NCBI GenBank assembly: GCA_914767715.1
Contig: OU612071.1
Span: forward strand, 27,585,681 to 27,649,680
Direction of reading: 5' to 3'
DNA length: 64,000 nucleotides
Origin: Membranipora membranacea
Taxonomy: Eukaryota; Bryozoa; Gymnolaemata; Cheilostomatida; Membraniporidae
Shown here piece by piece: positions 34,514-46,105 of this stretch. Every line of letters starts with the position of its first letter. The first letter of the stretch is position 1. The notes under the pieces were generated by a model that was not told the DNA's origin, did no database searches, and saw nothing but the letters and a program-made list of their open reading frames with translations. Position numbers and translations under genes: made by a program.

Positions 34514-34843
34514 TGTAAGGATGACATCAGATGTGAATGGACAGATTCATATCATCATCATTAATATCTCATCATGTTTAAGAATGTGCCAAGATTCATG
34601 ACTGATTGTGCTGCCATCGAAATTAATTGATTGAATATTCATATTTTCTCGCTGTATCCTGACTACCTTTTGTTACCATCATATGAACGGCTGTATTACT
34701 ATTGGTTTAGATATTTTATGTCTCATATATATGAGAAGTTTTACTATCAAATACACCAGTTAATAAGTTGCAACGAAGTAGCGTATTACTTCTAAGTGAT
34801 CACAAATACCCACCACAACTTGTAAGGACAGCGCACTCTTACA
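34514..34843 (+). repeat. 5' LTR of gypsy element 2
   Basis: TGTAAGGATGACATC start and ACTCTTACA end, 330 bp. A related copy is at 62007-62334. It is preceded by GCAA. Confidence 0.85.
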
Positions 34844-34845
34844 TC

Positions 34846-34862
34846 TGGTGTCAAAAGTGGGG
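34846..34862 (+). other. Primer binding site region of gypsy element 2
   Basis: TGGTGTCAAAAGTGGGG starts two bases after the LTR, the expected primer position. I do not assign the tRNA. Confidence 0.65.
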
Positions 34863-34876
34863 TTTGAAAGTTGAGA

Positions 34877-36080
34877 TGGATCCTGGCAATCTCAACGAAC
34901 ATGATGGTGGCGAGGAGGTCGACCGCAATGAATATGACGGTGGCGAGCAGGTCGACCGCAGGAGGAGGAGGAAGAGGAGCCAGTAGACGAGGCTCTTCAA
35001 CAAATGTATGATGACATGGAAGCTATCAGGCAGGATATGCAGGCCCAGGAGGAAGCGAGGAATGAGGAGCTTGTGCAGTTAACACTACACTTGCTGCTCA
35101 ACAAAAACAGCTAATGGAACAGCTCACTGAGCAGGTGACAAAGCAAATAGATGAGATGGGAAAACAGATGATGACAAAAATGGCAAATGGAAGATCAAGT
35201 TATCAATACACCCCTGAGGACACAGACACAGCTGATTGTTAAACAAACACCAACCCCAGGTAAGAGTTATCCTTCAGCAAACAGTAATTCAAATAACTCA
35301 GAAAACAAAGATTGGGTAAAATTTGGTCTCAAATTTACTGCAAAGTCAGATGAAGATGTAGAATCTTTCCTGACCCAATTTGAAACATGCTGCTTGCTGA
35401 ATGACATGCCTACGGAGCACCGTGTTATGTTACTAGGCTTGTATGTTAAAGATCTTGCAGCTACCTATTTAAGAAAGGTAGTGAGGGAGAATGCCTCAGG
35501 TAGTTACAGTTTTATCAGAAAGCTATTCAGCTCCAAGGTCAGAGCTGGTAAAGGGGACCAGCAGGCTGCCATGGAACTGGCAAACATGCAGCAACAGTCA
35601 AATAAAAGTGTGAGAACCTATTTTGAGCTGTTTCGTAAGAATGTTGCTCAAAGTGATTTAGATGAGACATCTCCATTCATATTGCTGTATTTCAGAGTGG
35701 GATTGAAAATGGGCATCAAGGAAACAGTTATGCCATTGACCAATAAAACTCTAACTGAGTTGTACCAGGCTGCCAGCGGGGCAGAAACTGGTATAAAAGC
35801 TTCACAGCTGAACGTACATGCATTTGATAGTTATAACAGGAGATTCAACAGTAACCTTAATCAAAATTACCGAAAAGGGTATAACGGTAACACTAGTCAA
35901 AACAAACAAGGACAAAGGTCCTGCTTTGTTGCAATGCGCCTGATCACTATGCAAGGGAATGTCCCAAGGCATTCTGTCAACAGAGTCAACATAATAATAA
36001 TAGAGGTTATAATCAATTTAGAGAACGCGCCCGTAGTAGAGGCAGAGGCAGAGGCAGAGGAGGTCGTGGTGCACACACTA
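34877..36080 (+). pseudogene. gag of gypsy element 2 (frameshifted)
   Basis: An acidic and glutamine-rich coiled-coil-like start (ATG at 34877, then repeated E-E-V-D-R, Q-Q-M-Y-D-D) runs through frame changes near 34980 and 35100. The main frame 35187-35930 carries a capsid-like domain with V-E-S-F-L-T-Q-F-E and Y-F-E-L-F-R. A CCHC knuckle (C-F-x-C, H-Y-A-R-E-C) is split by a frameshift near 35922; its second half continues in the other frame into an Arg-Gly-rich tail ending near 36075. The next frame follows without a clear break, so gag and the following region were once one polyprotein or overlapped. Confidence 0.75.
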
Positions 36081-38170
36081 TGGCCAATTCTCAGGTCCCT
36101 CAGGAGCCTCCAGATCCAGATATCAATCAACCATCTGAAAATACAGACAATATGCATTATGAGGAGTTTGACAACTGTTTATTTGACACAATTGATCTAA
36201 TTCATGACATGGACCATGATGACAGTAATGTGACCACTGAAATTTCAAGTGACACGCCACAGGGTGTGTCAAAGAAAACAAGGACTGGAACAAAAATTTC
36301 CAAATCGAGACAAACATCTGGACTGGGTTTTGTCAGCTTAGCTATTTGTATGACCCTCTAAGGATTTTTCGGTAATGTGGATGCAACAACACCAATGATA
36401 TGCAAAACTGATCATCCGGTTGCTAAATTCAGACTGCCGAAACTATCAGGTTGTGATCTCAAACATGAACACATGGGCTTGCATGCATCAGTAGACCAGA
36501 ATGTGACTTTGTTCAAACCGAATCTGATTCAATATAAATCCAAGGCACATGGCTGTAAAATAGTCAGAACTGACATCACAACACTTGCAGGATTTTTTGG
36601 TGAGAATGGAAATAGGACATTTACACACACAATGAACTTGTGACAATGGAAACTTGCAGAAACATGGTACAATTTAAAAGGGCACCTTTTGGTGACATGA
36701 CTGAAATAGGTGGAATGTACCAAACTCAAATTACAACACAGGATTTAAGTGCTGCACTGATTATGACTTTTCATCAAAGAATGCTTTTCTCTTTGAATCT
36801 GTGGTATTTATTAGACATGGTAAAGATGAGGACATGCAGAGTCCTGTGGGTAGCACAGCTCACTGTGACTACCATTCAGGTTTTTGTAATTTGTTTGATG
36901 AATCAGGACTGTTATGGACACAAAATGAAAAAGAAAAATGCCTCTATTTACCGCATATATTCTATCAAGGAAAACTACAGGACAGGACTTGGCTATCAAA
37001 TGACAGGGAATTGGCCTTGAATTTTGCAAACCCAAAGCGTATTCAGCAAAACGAGGACTGTGGCGGGATTTTAGACATAACTGACCAGGGTGACGCAGTT
37101 AAAGTTGGTGACCTAACTAAGACAAGGGAGAAATGACAGATAGAGGGGACCGTTTTAGCGACTGAATTGAATTCTAGATTACAGGCAATTGAAATACATG
37201 TTTCACAGAATTTTAACCAGATGTTTCACACAAAATTTAGGCTAACTTGTGAAAATATGATGAAGATTGCGAATCTTTTACTTGTATCACTTGATGAACA
37301 TCCTATTCTGGCTGCGAGACATCTGTTGAATAATTCATACATTTATGCACAGAAACTACATGATTTCATAACCATCTATCCTTGTCAGCCAGTGGTCCAC
37401 TATGAGATTATCTCTTCACCAGAACAATGCACAAAACGATTTCCAATGGCTGTTTCATTAAGTGTCACCAACAGGACTATGTTGTTAAACCCTCGTAACA
37501 ACATTCCGCATGACACTCCAAGTAATTGATGGAGATTTATTCTTCTATGCACATATTGATGGGACTGTCAGGAGAGCCAGTGGCATTGACAAGCTGAATA
37601 CGATTGCACTTGATTTTTCTGATTTGGGAAACAATATTGGTCAACCTGTCATACATAAACTACTATTATATGATTGGCATTTACATCACAATCACAATTT
37701 AATCACAAGTCTTTTCCCATAATGTGGTCAAAGACGGTTTAATTTCATTCCTTTCTGGACTGGATGTTGTTGATTGGAAGCAGATATGGGTTTTCTTTTG
37801 CTGTTTACTAGTAACATTCAGGCTTTGTTGGGCATTAATTAGAATGTGTTCTGGCGCAAGACAATTTGTAGGGAATCCTAGGGATAATTTGAATCGTTAT
37901 TTCTTTGGAAACTTTCATGGGAAAGATAACAAACCGAGCAGTCTAACATCAATGTCAATGTTACACAGCAAACTAATCCTCATCCTGGACCCTCCCATGA
38001 GCAACCAGAAATCACAGAACCTAAACCGACTGTTGTTGTTTTAAATGAAATTTCATCTGCGAGTGGTAGGGTAAGACCTAGGGCAAGACCTAAAACCTTG
38101 ACAAACACTAGAGTCACACTGGCAGCTGTACGGCGGGCTAAAGCCAGGGCAGCTAGGAAATATCAGTTGG
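36080..38170 (+). pseudogene. Envelope-like glycoprotein region between gag and protease
   Basis: About 2 kb of broken frames that read like one membrane glycoprotein. After an acidic lead there is a hydrophobic segment G-F-V-S-L-A-I-C-M-T-L near 36330, like a signal or membrane segment, interrupted by TAA 36359-36361. An ectodomain-like part follows with spaced cysteines and N-x-T sites (N-V-T, N-R-T). Near 37780-37845 a strongly hydrophobic stretch (W-V-F-F-C-C-L-L-V-T-F) followed by basic residues looks like a C-terminal anchor. Stops or frameshifts occur near 36643, 37134, 37510 and 37722. I cannot assign it to a known glycoprotein class. The position upstream of protease is unusual, because gypsy-type env genes normally lie after pol. 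Confidence 0.5.
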
Positions 38171-38214
38171 TGACATGTTATGCAATTTTCAACGGTTATG
38201 TCATGAATCGATCA

Positions 38215-38900
38215 TTCGATTAAATATTGACAACGGCTTGTACCAATGCTTGATTGACACTGGTGCACAACAATCGACAATCACAATGAGAATGTGCAAA
38301 GTGTTAATGATTCGTACAGGATAACAAGTACCATGAGATCCATAAGATCAGTTTCGGGTAGTGTGGTTAAAGGAATTGGGGAGGGGTATTTGATTGTTTC
38401 ATATCCGGGGTTGAGCCCAATCAGGGCCAGATTTTTAGTGATCGGGGAATGTAAATATCCTATAATACTTGGTGCTGATAATTTGCGCCACTGTGGGAAG
38501 CTTGTGCTAGATTATAGCACTGGTAAGTTACACCTTATGCAATTCAATGGTGGTGAAAGGAAGTCTGGACAGGTCACTTCTGGTGACAATTTATCAATGG
38601 ATGTTATGGAAAACCATGAGTATTGCAATGTGTTTGCGGACAGGGATGTTATTTTCCCTCCAAAGTCTGATAATAAGATTTGTTTTAACTGACCGCAGTC
38701 TAAATTACAGCTTATGTATGAACCTACCTTTGTACATGATAGTCTTATGTTTGCCAAAACTATGAATTCAGCTGATGGAATGATCAGATGTAGAGTAATA
38801 AATGTGTCCGACAATTATATCAAAGTGTATCAAGGCACACCACTCGGCACAGTTACTCAACAGCCATCTATACAAATAAAGGATAGTAATCTTAATTAAA
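38215..38900 (+). pseudogene. Protease and linker of gypsy element 2
   Basis: The aspartic protease active site L-I-D-T-G-A is at 38250-38267. A frame change near 38285 follows, then the flap and C-terminal half with I-I-L-G-A-D-N-L at about 38460. A TGA at 38691-38693 and a TAA at 38897-38899 break the linker to RT. Confidence 0.75.
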
Positions 38901-38980
38901 CACTGAATGGCAAAGCTAAAGAAGACAATAAATCGGAGACTGCGGATCCAATTTCTAGAATTGATTTAGCTAAATGACCG

Positions 38981-39346
38981 TTGAACACACATGGACGCAA
39001 GCATTTTCTTTCTTTTCTAGGTACTAAAAAGTCTGTATTCGCCTTTCACAAGTATGATGTTGGTGAGGTACAAGGATTGACTGGAAGGGTTTGTGATATT
39101 GGTGATGCTAGACCTGTTAGATCCCAACCTTATAGGGTGCCTGTAGCTTATAAAGATGCTCTGAATAAGGAAATTGACAAAATGCTGAAACATAATATCA
39201 TTAAAGAGGCACCTAATTCCAGTGTTTGGGCATCGCCTTGTTTGATTGTTAAAAAGGCTGGGACTAGTGATTTGAGAATTGTGCAAGATTATAGAAAGGT
39301 CAATGCAGTAACATACCCTGTCATTCCCACTACTTCACCCAGATAG
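38981..39346 (+). pseudogene. N-terminal reverse transcriptase of gypsy element 2
   Basis: Fingers region with Q-P-Y-R-V-P, I-I-K-E-A, S-S-V-W-A-S-P and L-R-I-V-Q-D-Y-R-K-V-N. The match stops after a T-Y-P-V-I-P stretch at about 39345, before the first catalytic aspartate motif; that motif is missing from the element. Confidence 0.85.
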
Positions 39347-40995
39347 TATCAAGGAGATGTTAGCCGGTCAGCAAAAAAATACAGCTCTAGCTCATCCGAC
39401 AGTGAGAATGAAAATTACAGGGAGATTAACAGCTCTAGTGAGAGCAAGATTGAATATCATTTAGGAGGCATTTGTAGCAAATCGACGTCGAGTCCATGTG
39501 ATAATCAGAGGTAAAATATCTCTGAGGTAGTCACACCAATCAAGTTTAAATCTGTATGATTTCGGCCACTGGAAATAACCCACAGTGCTTTGGCAGATAC
39601 AACATTTTCTGTTAAACATGGTTACTGCTCGAGATAGAAATTGGCAATATAAAGGCAGATCAATACATCGCTAAGTATTTCAAGGTTTCGTTTACATTAA
39701 TATGATGAATAAATGAGATTGTGGCTATGACATTCCAATCAAACTGGTCTTCGGCATGCTAGAAAACCAGTGATATGCTTTAATTATTAGCTTCATGAAT
39801 AGCGGCTTTCAATAGAATTTCAAAGGAGGATACAAAATTTACACAGATAGATTGTGTGTTTTTCTTGAAAATATGTATTTCCAAATCCCACAGAAATCTA
39901 AAATAAATTCTTTGTAAATCTCGACATTTCAGGCCTTAGATTATGTTGAAATCCAAGGCATGCCATGATTAATACTGAGTGATTTGAGGTTTTGACAATT
40001 TTTTCAACAATTTTTCCAAATTATTCTGATGTTTAAACACTCAAGGGTTTTTTGGATAAACTGTGTTGTTTACATTGTTCAAAAACTAGAAATTGCAAGT
40101 CACAAAGTAAATTTCAACTCAATAAATTTGTCATCTAGTTGTTTCGGACTTCAGGGTGATGTGAAATGTAAATGAATTTGACTGCCTCCTAAAGAGGAGT
40201 ATTAGTGTTAGCAGCGGGATACCTAGAGAAACTTTCTATTTTTTCATTAGATCTTGTCCATCTGTGTGCATCACATATACTCAGCACATCTTAACATCGC
40301 CTATCAATATTACTGACTGAGTGCAGCAGGTCTTATGAGAGCACATGTCACTGCTCACAACAATCAATTAGGAAATTAATTTGTCGAGTTTTTGAGTTAT
40401 TTCGTCAGTATGGATCTGATTTGGGAGGCTAGTGTTGGGTAAATTGCAAGATTTGGTACAAACTATAAAGCATTGCATGGACCATTTTTGGGTGAATCTG
40501 AAATAAGCAAGGCTTTGTCAGCAGGAAGAATCAATTGCTCTTTTATAATCTTATTTTAACAGAGCAAACGAGCGCATCGGTCTGAAATGAAAATCACTCA
40601 TTTTCATGGTTGAAACACAGCGGACAGGGAATGCGCAAAGTCATAGATTGTAATGTACAGTGGCTCTTCTAATCTTTTCTTCGACAAGGGCTCATAACAG
40701 ATATAAAGGTTGTTTTGAATAGCGGTCTCAACTCATCAAATAGTGTGTATACAAATTATAGAACTTTCTTTTGAACTTGTATGTCATCAGACAGACTTGT
40801 GAGTGACTTTGTCATTTATTTGCAAAAGTTGTTATCTAACCACAATAGTCACTAATATTACAGTATTTCCCAATAGCGGGCTCATCACAAATCGCCTGGA
40901 CTAGTTGGGCGGTGCATGAGTAGGCAACGCAATGTTGTTAACTTATAACCCCCAAACCTACCAGACCAAATAACCCTGAAGACTAATTTTATATG
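39347..40995. other. Unrelated block replacing the RT centre
   Basis: This replaces about 75 codons of RT. The first 160 bases stay open in the plus frame after a TAG and encode a Ser/Glu/Asn-rich stretch (Y-S-S-S-S-S-D-S-E-N-E-N) ending at a GTAAAA donor-like site near 39511. The rest is AT-rich without a gene. No terminal repeats or target duplication were found, so this is an insertion with deletion, or a rearrangement. Confidence 0.55.
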
Positions 40996-41095
40996 CAAAT
41001 GCATCAGAGAGCAATGTCCATGATTTTATCAAACCTTCAGTGGGTGACCTGTCAATGTTTTCTTGATGACATTGTAATATTTAGTGATAGGAATT
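40996..41095 (+). pseudogene. RT palm end with catalytic box (gypsy element 2)
   Basis: Q-R-A-M-S-M-I-L, then F-L-D-D at 41059-41070 with I-V-I-F-S following. The last codons before the solo LTR are D-R-N. Confidence 0.8.
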
Positions 41096-41517
41096 TGTGA
41101 CAGCCATCACCTGTCATGTATGAGGTCATGACAGTGGATGTCACTGGAAATGCCATAATAATAATCATTTCTTATCAACTTCCAGTGGCAGATTTAATGA
41201 CATTTTAATGGACATTTACTACAATAACATTGACCAAATAATGGGCTGTGTCCTGGTGTGTGGTGTTACGCTTTGCCGTCTTGATGAGTTTGAGCCAATT
41301 AATTATCGCTTTGCTATTACCTAGTTTTTGCAATTCATTGATATCATGATATCCTATTTTCACATCTTTTTGGTAAAACTCTATAATTGATTGTTTTTAC
41401 TCAGTTTAGTGTGTGTTGTTTGAGAGAGCAATAAAGATGCTGGTGTGCAATTAAAATTCTCGTCAACTCGCCCTAGTAACCGCTCAGTGTGCGGCATAGT
41501 GGTTTAGTGCCGTCACA
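41096..41517 (+). mobile_element. Solo LTR of the TGTGACAG family inside pol
   Basis: 422 bp, TGTGACAGCC to GCCGTCACA, with AATT target duplication at 41092-41095 and 41518-41521. RT coding continues directly on the other side (N-H-M-H-R-V-G-Q-V-L). It resembles the LTRs at 15647-17351. The internal region was lost by recombination between LTRs. Confidence 0.92.
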
Positions 41518-42076
41518 AATTTAGACAACCACATGCATAGAGTTGGGCAAGTTCTTGATAGGCTGATCAACCATGGCGTAAAAATCAATCATGCAAAATC
41601 AAAATGGGCTAGATCTGAGGTGCAATATTTGGGAAATGTGTACAATGAATTTGGGTGCAAGCCTGCACCCGGTCAGGTTGACAAAATCAACCGTTATCCA
41701 GAACCAACTGATATTACCCAACTCAAGCGCGCTAGGAGCTATGTCCTATTATCGGACATATATTCACAAATTCTCAGATTTGGCAAAACCATTGTTGGAA
41801 TTGACTAAAAGTGATGGTTCATTTGACTGGACGCGATCTTGTTCTGAAAGTTTCAGAGTTTTGAAAGATAAGCTCTCAACATATCCTGTTATACGCTATC
41901 CGATTTTTGATAGACCTTTTCACATCCACACTGATGCATCGAACTTTGCTATCGGTGCACAGGCTATGTCAGATATTTGAGAATGGCTTACATCCAATCG
42001 GTGATTACAGTTGTGTATTGAACAAAAGTGAGAAAAAGTATTCTATTTATGAAAAAGGATTGGCGGTGGTTGCAGC
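41518..42076 (+). pseudogene. RT thumb and RNase H start (gypsy element 2)
   Basis: V-Q-Y-L-G-N-V-Y and I-N-R-Y-P-E-P-T are RT thumb motifs. A frameshift near 41735 leads into Y-Y-R-T-Y-I-H-K-F and the RNase H start H-T-D-A-S-N-F near 41930. Another frame change near 41980 follows, then S-E-K-K-Y-S-I-Y-E-K. Confidence 0.85.
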
Positions 42077-42615
42077 TTGCAAGCGCTTCAGGCATTTATA
42101 TTAGGACACGAAACCATTGTCACAACTGATCATTCACCTCTGCGTTGGTTGTTAACATGCGACCACAAGAACTCGAGACTGGCCAAGTTTTCATTCAAAT
42201 TTCAGGAGTATAATTTGAAAGTGATTTACAAACCTGGCAAGGAAAATTATGTGGTTGATGCTCTCTCTAGAATAGAAGTAGCTGATTCATGTGTCATAGG
42301 GCTAACTGCTGAGTGCTTAGCTAGTAGTAAGGATGATTTGCTGCAATTTCGTGAGCAGCAAATTACAGATCCATTCCACAAACTGATTATTGAGTTGCTG
42401 ACAGACGGTACAAATCCAATCAATCTTTCTCCAGTAGAGCGCAGGCATATCTTAGCTCAGAAACGTTATTATGTTAGTCAAGATGGTGTATTGTATTATA
42501 ATCCGCCGGATGCTCTCAGACCTTTACTCTGTGTCCCTGAAATAATGAAATTTGACTTGTTGAATCTGTATCATAATTCATTATTTGGGTGCCATGTGGG
42601 CAGAAATCATTAATA
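42077..42615 (+). pseudogene. RNase H end and integrase zinc region (gypsy element 2)
   Basis: T-T-D-H-S-P-L-R-W and Y-K-P-G-K-E-N are RNase H and connection motifs; D-A-L-S-R follows. The frame reaches the first His of the integrase zinc domain (G-C-H-V-G-R-N-H) and stops at TAA 42611-42613. Confidence 0.85.
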
Positions 42616-43468
42616 CAAAAGACTAAGTAGGAAATATTATTGGCTTAGGATGAGTAAAGATGTTGCGGAATCTATAGCTGCTTGTATCCAGTGCAATCAG
42701 AGGAAAAGGGGTCCTGTCAACCCTATTTTTCCTCTACAACCATTGGAAACGGAGGAAAAACCATTCGCCAGGGTAAATTTTGACATACTTGGTCCGTTGC
42801 CTTTAACAGAGAGAGGGAGTAAGTATATTTTAGGGTTACAGTGCTCTTTTTCCAAATTTGTAATCATGGGGCCAGTTTCTGATCACAAAATGGAGACTGT
42901 AGCTGATTGCAAGATCGAGTATTTAATACTTTCTCATGGATGTCCAAATAAATTGGTCTCGGACGATGCGGCTGAATTTGTTTCTGGTCTAATGAACAAA
43001 CTGGCAGAGACTTTGAACATCGACAAGCGCACCTGCACTCCCAATATGGCAAGCACTAATGGGCAGGTGGAGCGCTCTTTTCAGAGTTTCTCCAATCTGA
43101 TGGCTACAATGATTGATAAGGCGCTGACTAATTGGGATATGCTTTCCAAATATGTTGCTCATAGCTACAAAAACACTGAGAATGCTTCAACAGGCTTTAC
43201 ACCAACGTATCTGAGTTGCGGAAGGGAAATAACTATTCCCTTCGAGCTGGCTGTACCTGTTGTAGATCGTGTGTGTGAAAACAAAAACCCCGTTGAGGAA
43301 ATGCATGATTCCTTGAAGATTGTATGGGCATTGGCAAGGGATAACTTGGAATGTGCGCAAACTAACTATAAATACTACCATGATCTTAATACTAACGGAC
43401 ATCAATATAAGGTTGGGGAGTTGGCAATATTAAGAAATTTTCTTCTTCATATCAAGGGCCTTATCTGA
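42616..43468 (+). pseudogene. Integrase core (gypsy element 2)
   Basis: Starts with the Cys half of the zinc domain (C-I-Q-C-N-Q). The catalytic residues are D at 42782 (N-F-D-I-L-G-P), D at 42962 (S-D-D-A-A-E-F) and E at 43070 (G-Q-V-E-R-S), with x35 between the last two. The D-D-A-A sequence departs from the usual D-x-G. It ends at TGA 43466-43468 after a Y-K-V-G-E-L segment. Confidence 0.85.
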
Positions 43469-43741
43469 TTGTTATGTTAAATGGATTAAATGCTGATGTT
43501 AGTGCACTAGGCACAACTGGTTTGCCAGTGGGCACTCAGTTCACTACCCACCGGGGGCGTTTGAAGAAAGCTGAGGCACCTTTGACATCTGATTTTACTC
43601 CTGACAGCTATGTATCTGTAAAGAGGAAACCAGCAACTAATCCTGCAGTGGCCGTTCCCGGCTTCTAACTCTGCTACACCAGCTCAGAAGGATCCTACTA
43701 AGACACGTTCACATGGCTATAATCTTCGAGCTAGGAATAAC
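43469..43741 (+). pseudogene. Integrase C-terminal tail (gypsy element 2)
   Basis: H-R-G-R-L-K-K-A-E-A-P-L and, after a frame change near 43665, a basic end S-H-G-Y-N-L-R-A-R-N-N followed by TAA at 43740-43742. Confidence 0.7.
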
Positions 43742-44414
43742 TAATCCCTTCGCACATACTTTTATTACAGCTCATGCTATTATTATTCAATTTATAAATG
43801 TATAATGATAATAACCGCTATAAACTAACTGCTGCATTGCTATGGCATGGGCATATACAATAACATTGGTGACGTTTGGCTGACCGATGTGTTATTTAAT
43901 TGACATGTAATTGTGCCCACAAATTATTACCCACAATTAATACCCAAAATTATCACACAAGCTTATTACAACAACAACAAAAATGAAAGAAAAGAGAATT
44001 GGTATCTAGGACGAAATTGGTCCCACCTGAATACTTTGAGTGCGTTTTGAGTTGTTGTGCACTCTTTTGACTGGCCACTTGGATTGAGGAATCTCTCTTC
44101 TGTGGATCTGGAGTCTTGAGGCTCTATGGAGGAATGGTATGGCGTATCCTGGGCTGGGAAGTTGCTTGGATGGAAACATTGCACACTGTGGACATGGAAA
44201 ACAGTGATGCATGGATCTGGAATCTTTCTTCTGACCTCACCAAGTTCAAAGAGATGGTCGTATATGAAGGATAAAGAAGCCAGGGGAGTTTGGCGTCTCC
44301 TACTACTGATCTAGCCGAAGACTTCCATCCCATCTCTTCTCAGGGCATATAAGGTAATTTTGTGAACCCGAGTTATCTCCACATCTCGAAAAGGCCAAAA
44401 TTCATATAAATTAT
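43742..44414. other. No gene recognised
   Basis: Could start with 3' untranslated sequence of element 2 (43742 to about 43980), then sequence of unknown type. Short frames occur on both strands at 43966-44333 without motifs. Confidence 0.4.
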
Positions 44415-45530
44415 AAAGCGAAAAACTTCTTTTGTGGCTGGCATAAAAAGTTATCAAGCTACAGACCTCAAATTTTCAGGACACACTCACAAACTGTGTA
44501 TTTCTTTGCCCCCCATGAAAGTGGAGTAGTTGCATACATATGCCGGCAGCAGGGCAGCAATTTTATCATTTTCAAACTGTTTTCACTAAAGCTCTCAAAA
44601 TGTTGGAAGATGTTTTCCTTTTTTACTAATAAAATTAACACTATGTTCCTCGGGAGATGAGCAATCCAATGATATAAAAATTTGTGCTGTCAGACCTTTA
44701 GAAGTTATCCTGCTGCTCAAAAGATAATTTGGCTACACATTGTTTTACTGATTTGTGATGCTTTAGAAAAAGCTTCTTTTGTAGCTGGAATAAGAAAATA
44801 TTGAGCTACAGACCTCAGATTTTCAGGACACACTCACAAACTGTGTATTTCTTTGCCCCCCATGAAAGTGGAATAATTTTATACATAAGCCGGCAGCAGG
44901 GCAGCAATTAATACAATTTTTTAACTGTTTACCATAAAGCTTTCGATATGTTGGTAGATATTTTCCTTGTTTACTAAAGAAAATAACCACTGTGTTCCTC
45001 AGAAGATGAGCAATCCAATGATATAAAAATTTGTGGTGTCAGACCATTCGAAGCCATGCTGCTGCTCAAAAGAAAATGTGCATACACATTATTTTACTGA
45101 TTTGTGATGCTTTAGAGAAAACTTCTTTAATAGCTGGCATAAGCGATTATTGAGCTACAGACCTCAGATTTTCAGGACACACTCACAAACTGTGAATTTC
45201 TTTGCCCCCATGAAAGTGGAATAATTGCATACATAAGCCGGCAGCAGGGCAGCAATTTATATCATTTTTTAACTGTTTTCCATAAAGCTTTCGATATGTT
45301 AATAGATATTTTCCTTGTTTACTAAAGAAAGTAACCACTGTGTTCCTCAGAAGATGAGCAATCCAATGATATAAAAATTTGTGGTGTCAGACCATTCGAA
45401 GCCATGCTGCTGCTAAAAAGAAAATGTGCCTACACATTATTTTACTGATTTGTGATGCTTTAGAGAAAGCTTCTTTTGTAGCTGGCATAATAAGCAATTA
45501 TTGAGCTAAAGACCTCAGATTTTCATCAGG
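44415..45530. repeat. 348-bp tandem satellite, about 3.2 units
   Basis: The word ACAGACCTCA and relatives fall at 44461, 44808, 45157 and 45508 (spacings 347, 349, 351). Units share TTTGCCCCCCATGAAAGTGG, CCGGCAGCAGGGCAGCAA and GATGAGCAATCCAATGATAT. They differ by several percent, so this array is older than the 404-bp one. Confidence 0.9.
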
Positions 45531-45554
45531 ACATACACTGAGTTTCATGCCCCA

Positions 45555-46105
45555 TATATCATTACCCAACCAGCAACATTATTGTATAATTAACCCTGCC
45601 TGCCAAATAAACTACATTCATTATTGCTATTGTATTGTTATAGTATAATCCTTTACAGTTCTAGCCCAGTTCTAGTCAATATTATATAATTGGATTGACA
45701 TCGTATTCAATGAGTTTGTATTTAGATGACCAGGCAAGTTAGCTGCTACAATGAAAGCATTCCATTCGAATTGTCCTCCTCACAATTTTTGTAAGCACAG
45801 AAAACCCTTAGTATTGAGTATGATGAGCCGACAAAATACCTATGTTCAACTCTTCTGTGTTGTACTGTAGGCCTACCCTAAGCTATATCTTGTGCAATCT
45901 GAGAATGTAGGCAGCAACTGCATAAATAGAATACATCAGCTAAATTATGCTAGCAGAATGATCACAAAACTTTGCTACTAATAAAAAAGTACAACATCGC
46001 TCACCAGTTGAGCGAGGATCTACTTTGTATTAATCGCCCTACATGTCTAAGTGGAGAAAAGTGATATGCGAATGAGGCCATATTCTCCACAGAACTACCG
46101 AAAAT
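45555..46105 (-). repeat. Dispersed repeat R2, inverted copy
   Basis: Reverse complement of 14620-15270 without the SINE-like insert. The homology continues at about 46590-46655 after an inserted block. Confidence 0.8.

Larger units (their letters stand above)
34514..43741 (+). mobile_element. Old degraded Ty3/gypsy element 2, 5' LTR to integrase end
   Basis: The order is LTR, primer site, gag, envelope-like region, protease, RT, RNase H, integrase. The coding is broken by many stops and frameshifts. An unrelated block of about 1.65 kb (about 39347-40995) replaces the RT centre, and a solo LTR (41096-41517) sits a few codons after the RT catalytic box. No 3' LTR follows within the next kilobases. 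A 328-bp LTR of the same family with its polypurine tract lies at 62007-62334, and GCAA borders both outer ends, so it may be the 3' end of this element. The two LTRs are roughly 93-94% identical by eye, fitting an old insertion. Confidence 0.85.

Noticed and set aside
43966-44333. Overlapping short frames on both strands after element 2
   Set aside because: Mutually overlapping frames with no motif, typical of a chance stop-poor patch.
44415-45530. CRISPR-like array
   Set aside because: Units of about 348 bases without short repeat/unique spacer structure; this is a eukaryotic satellite.
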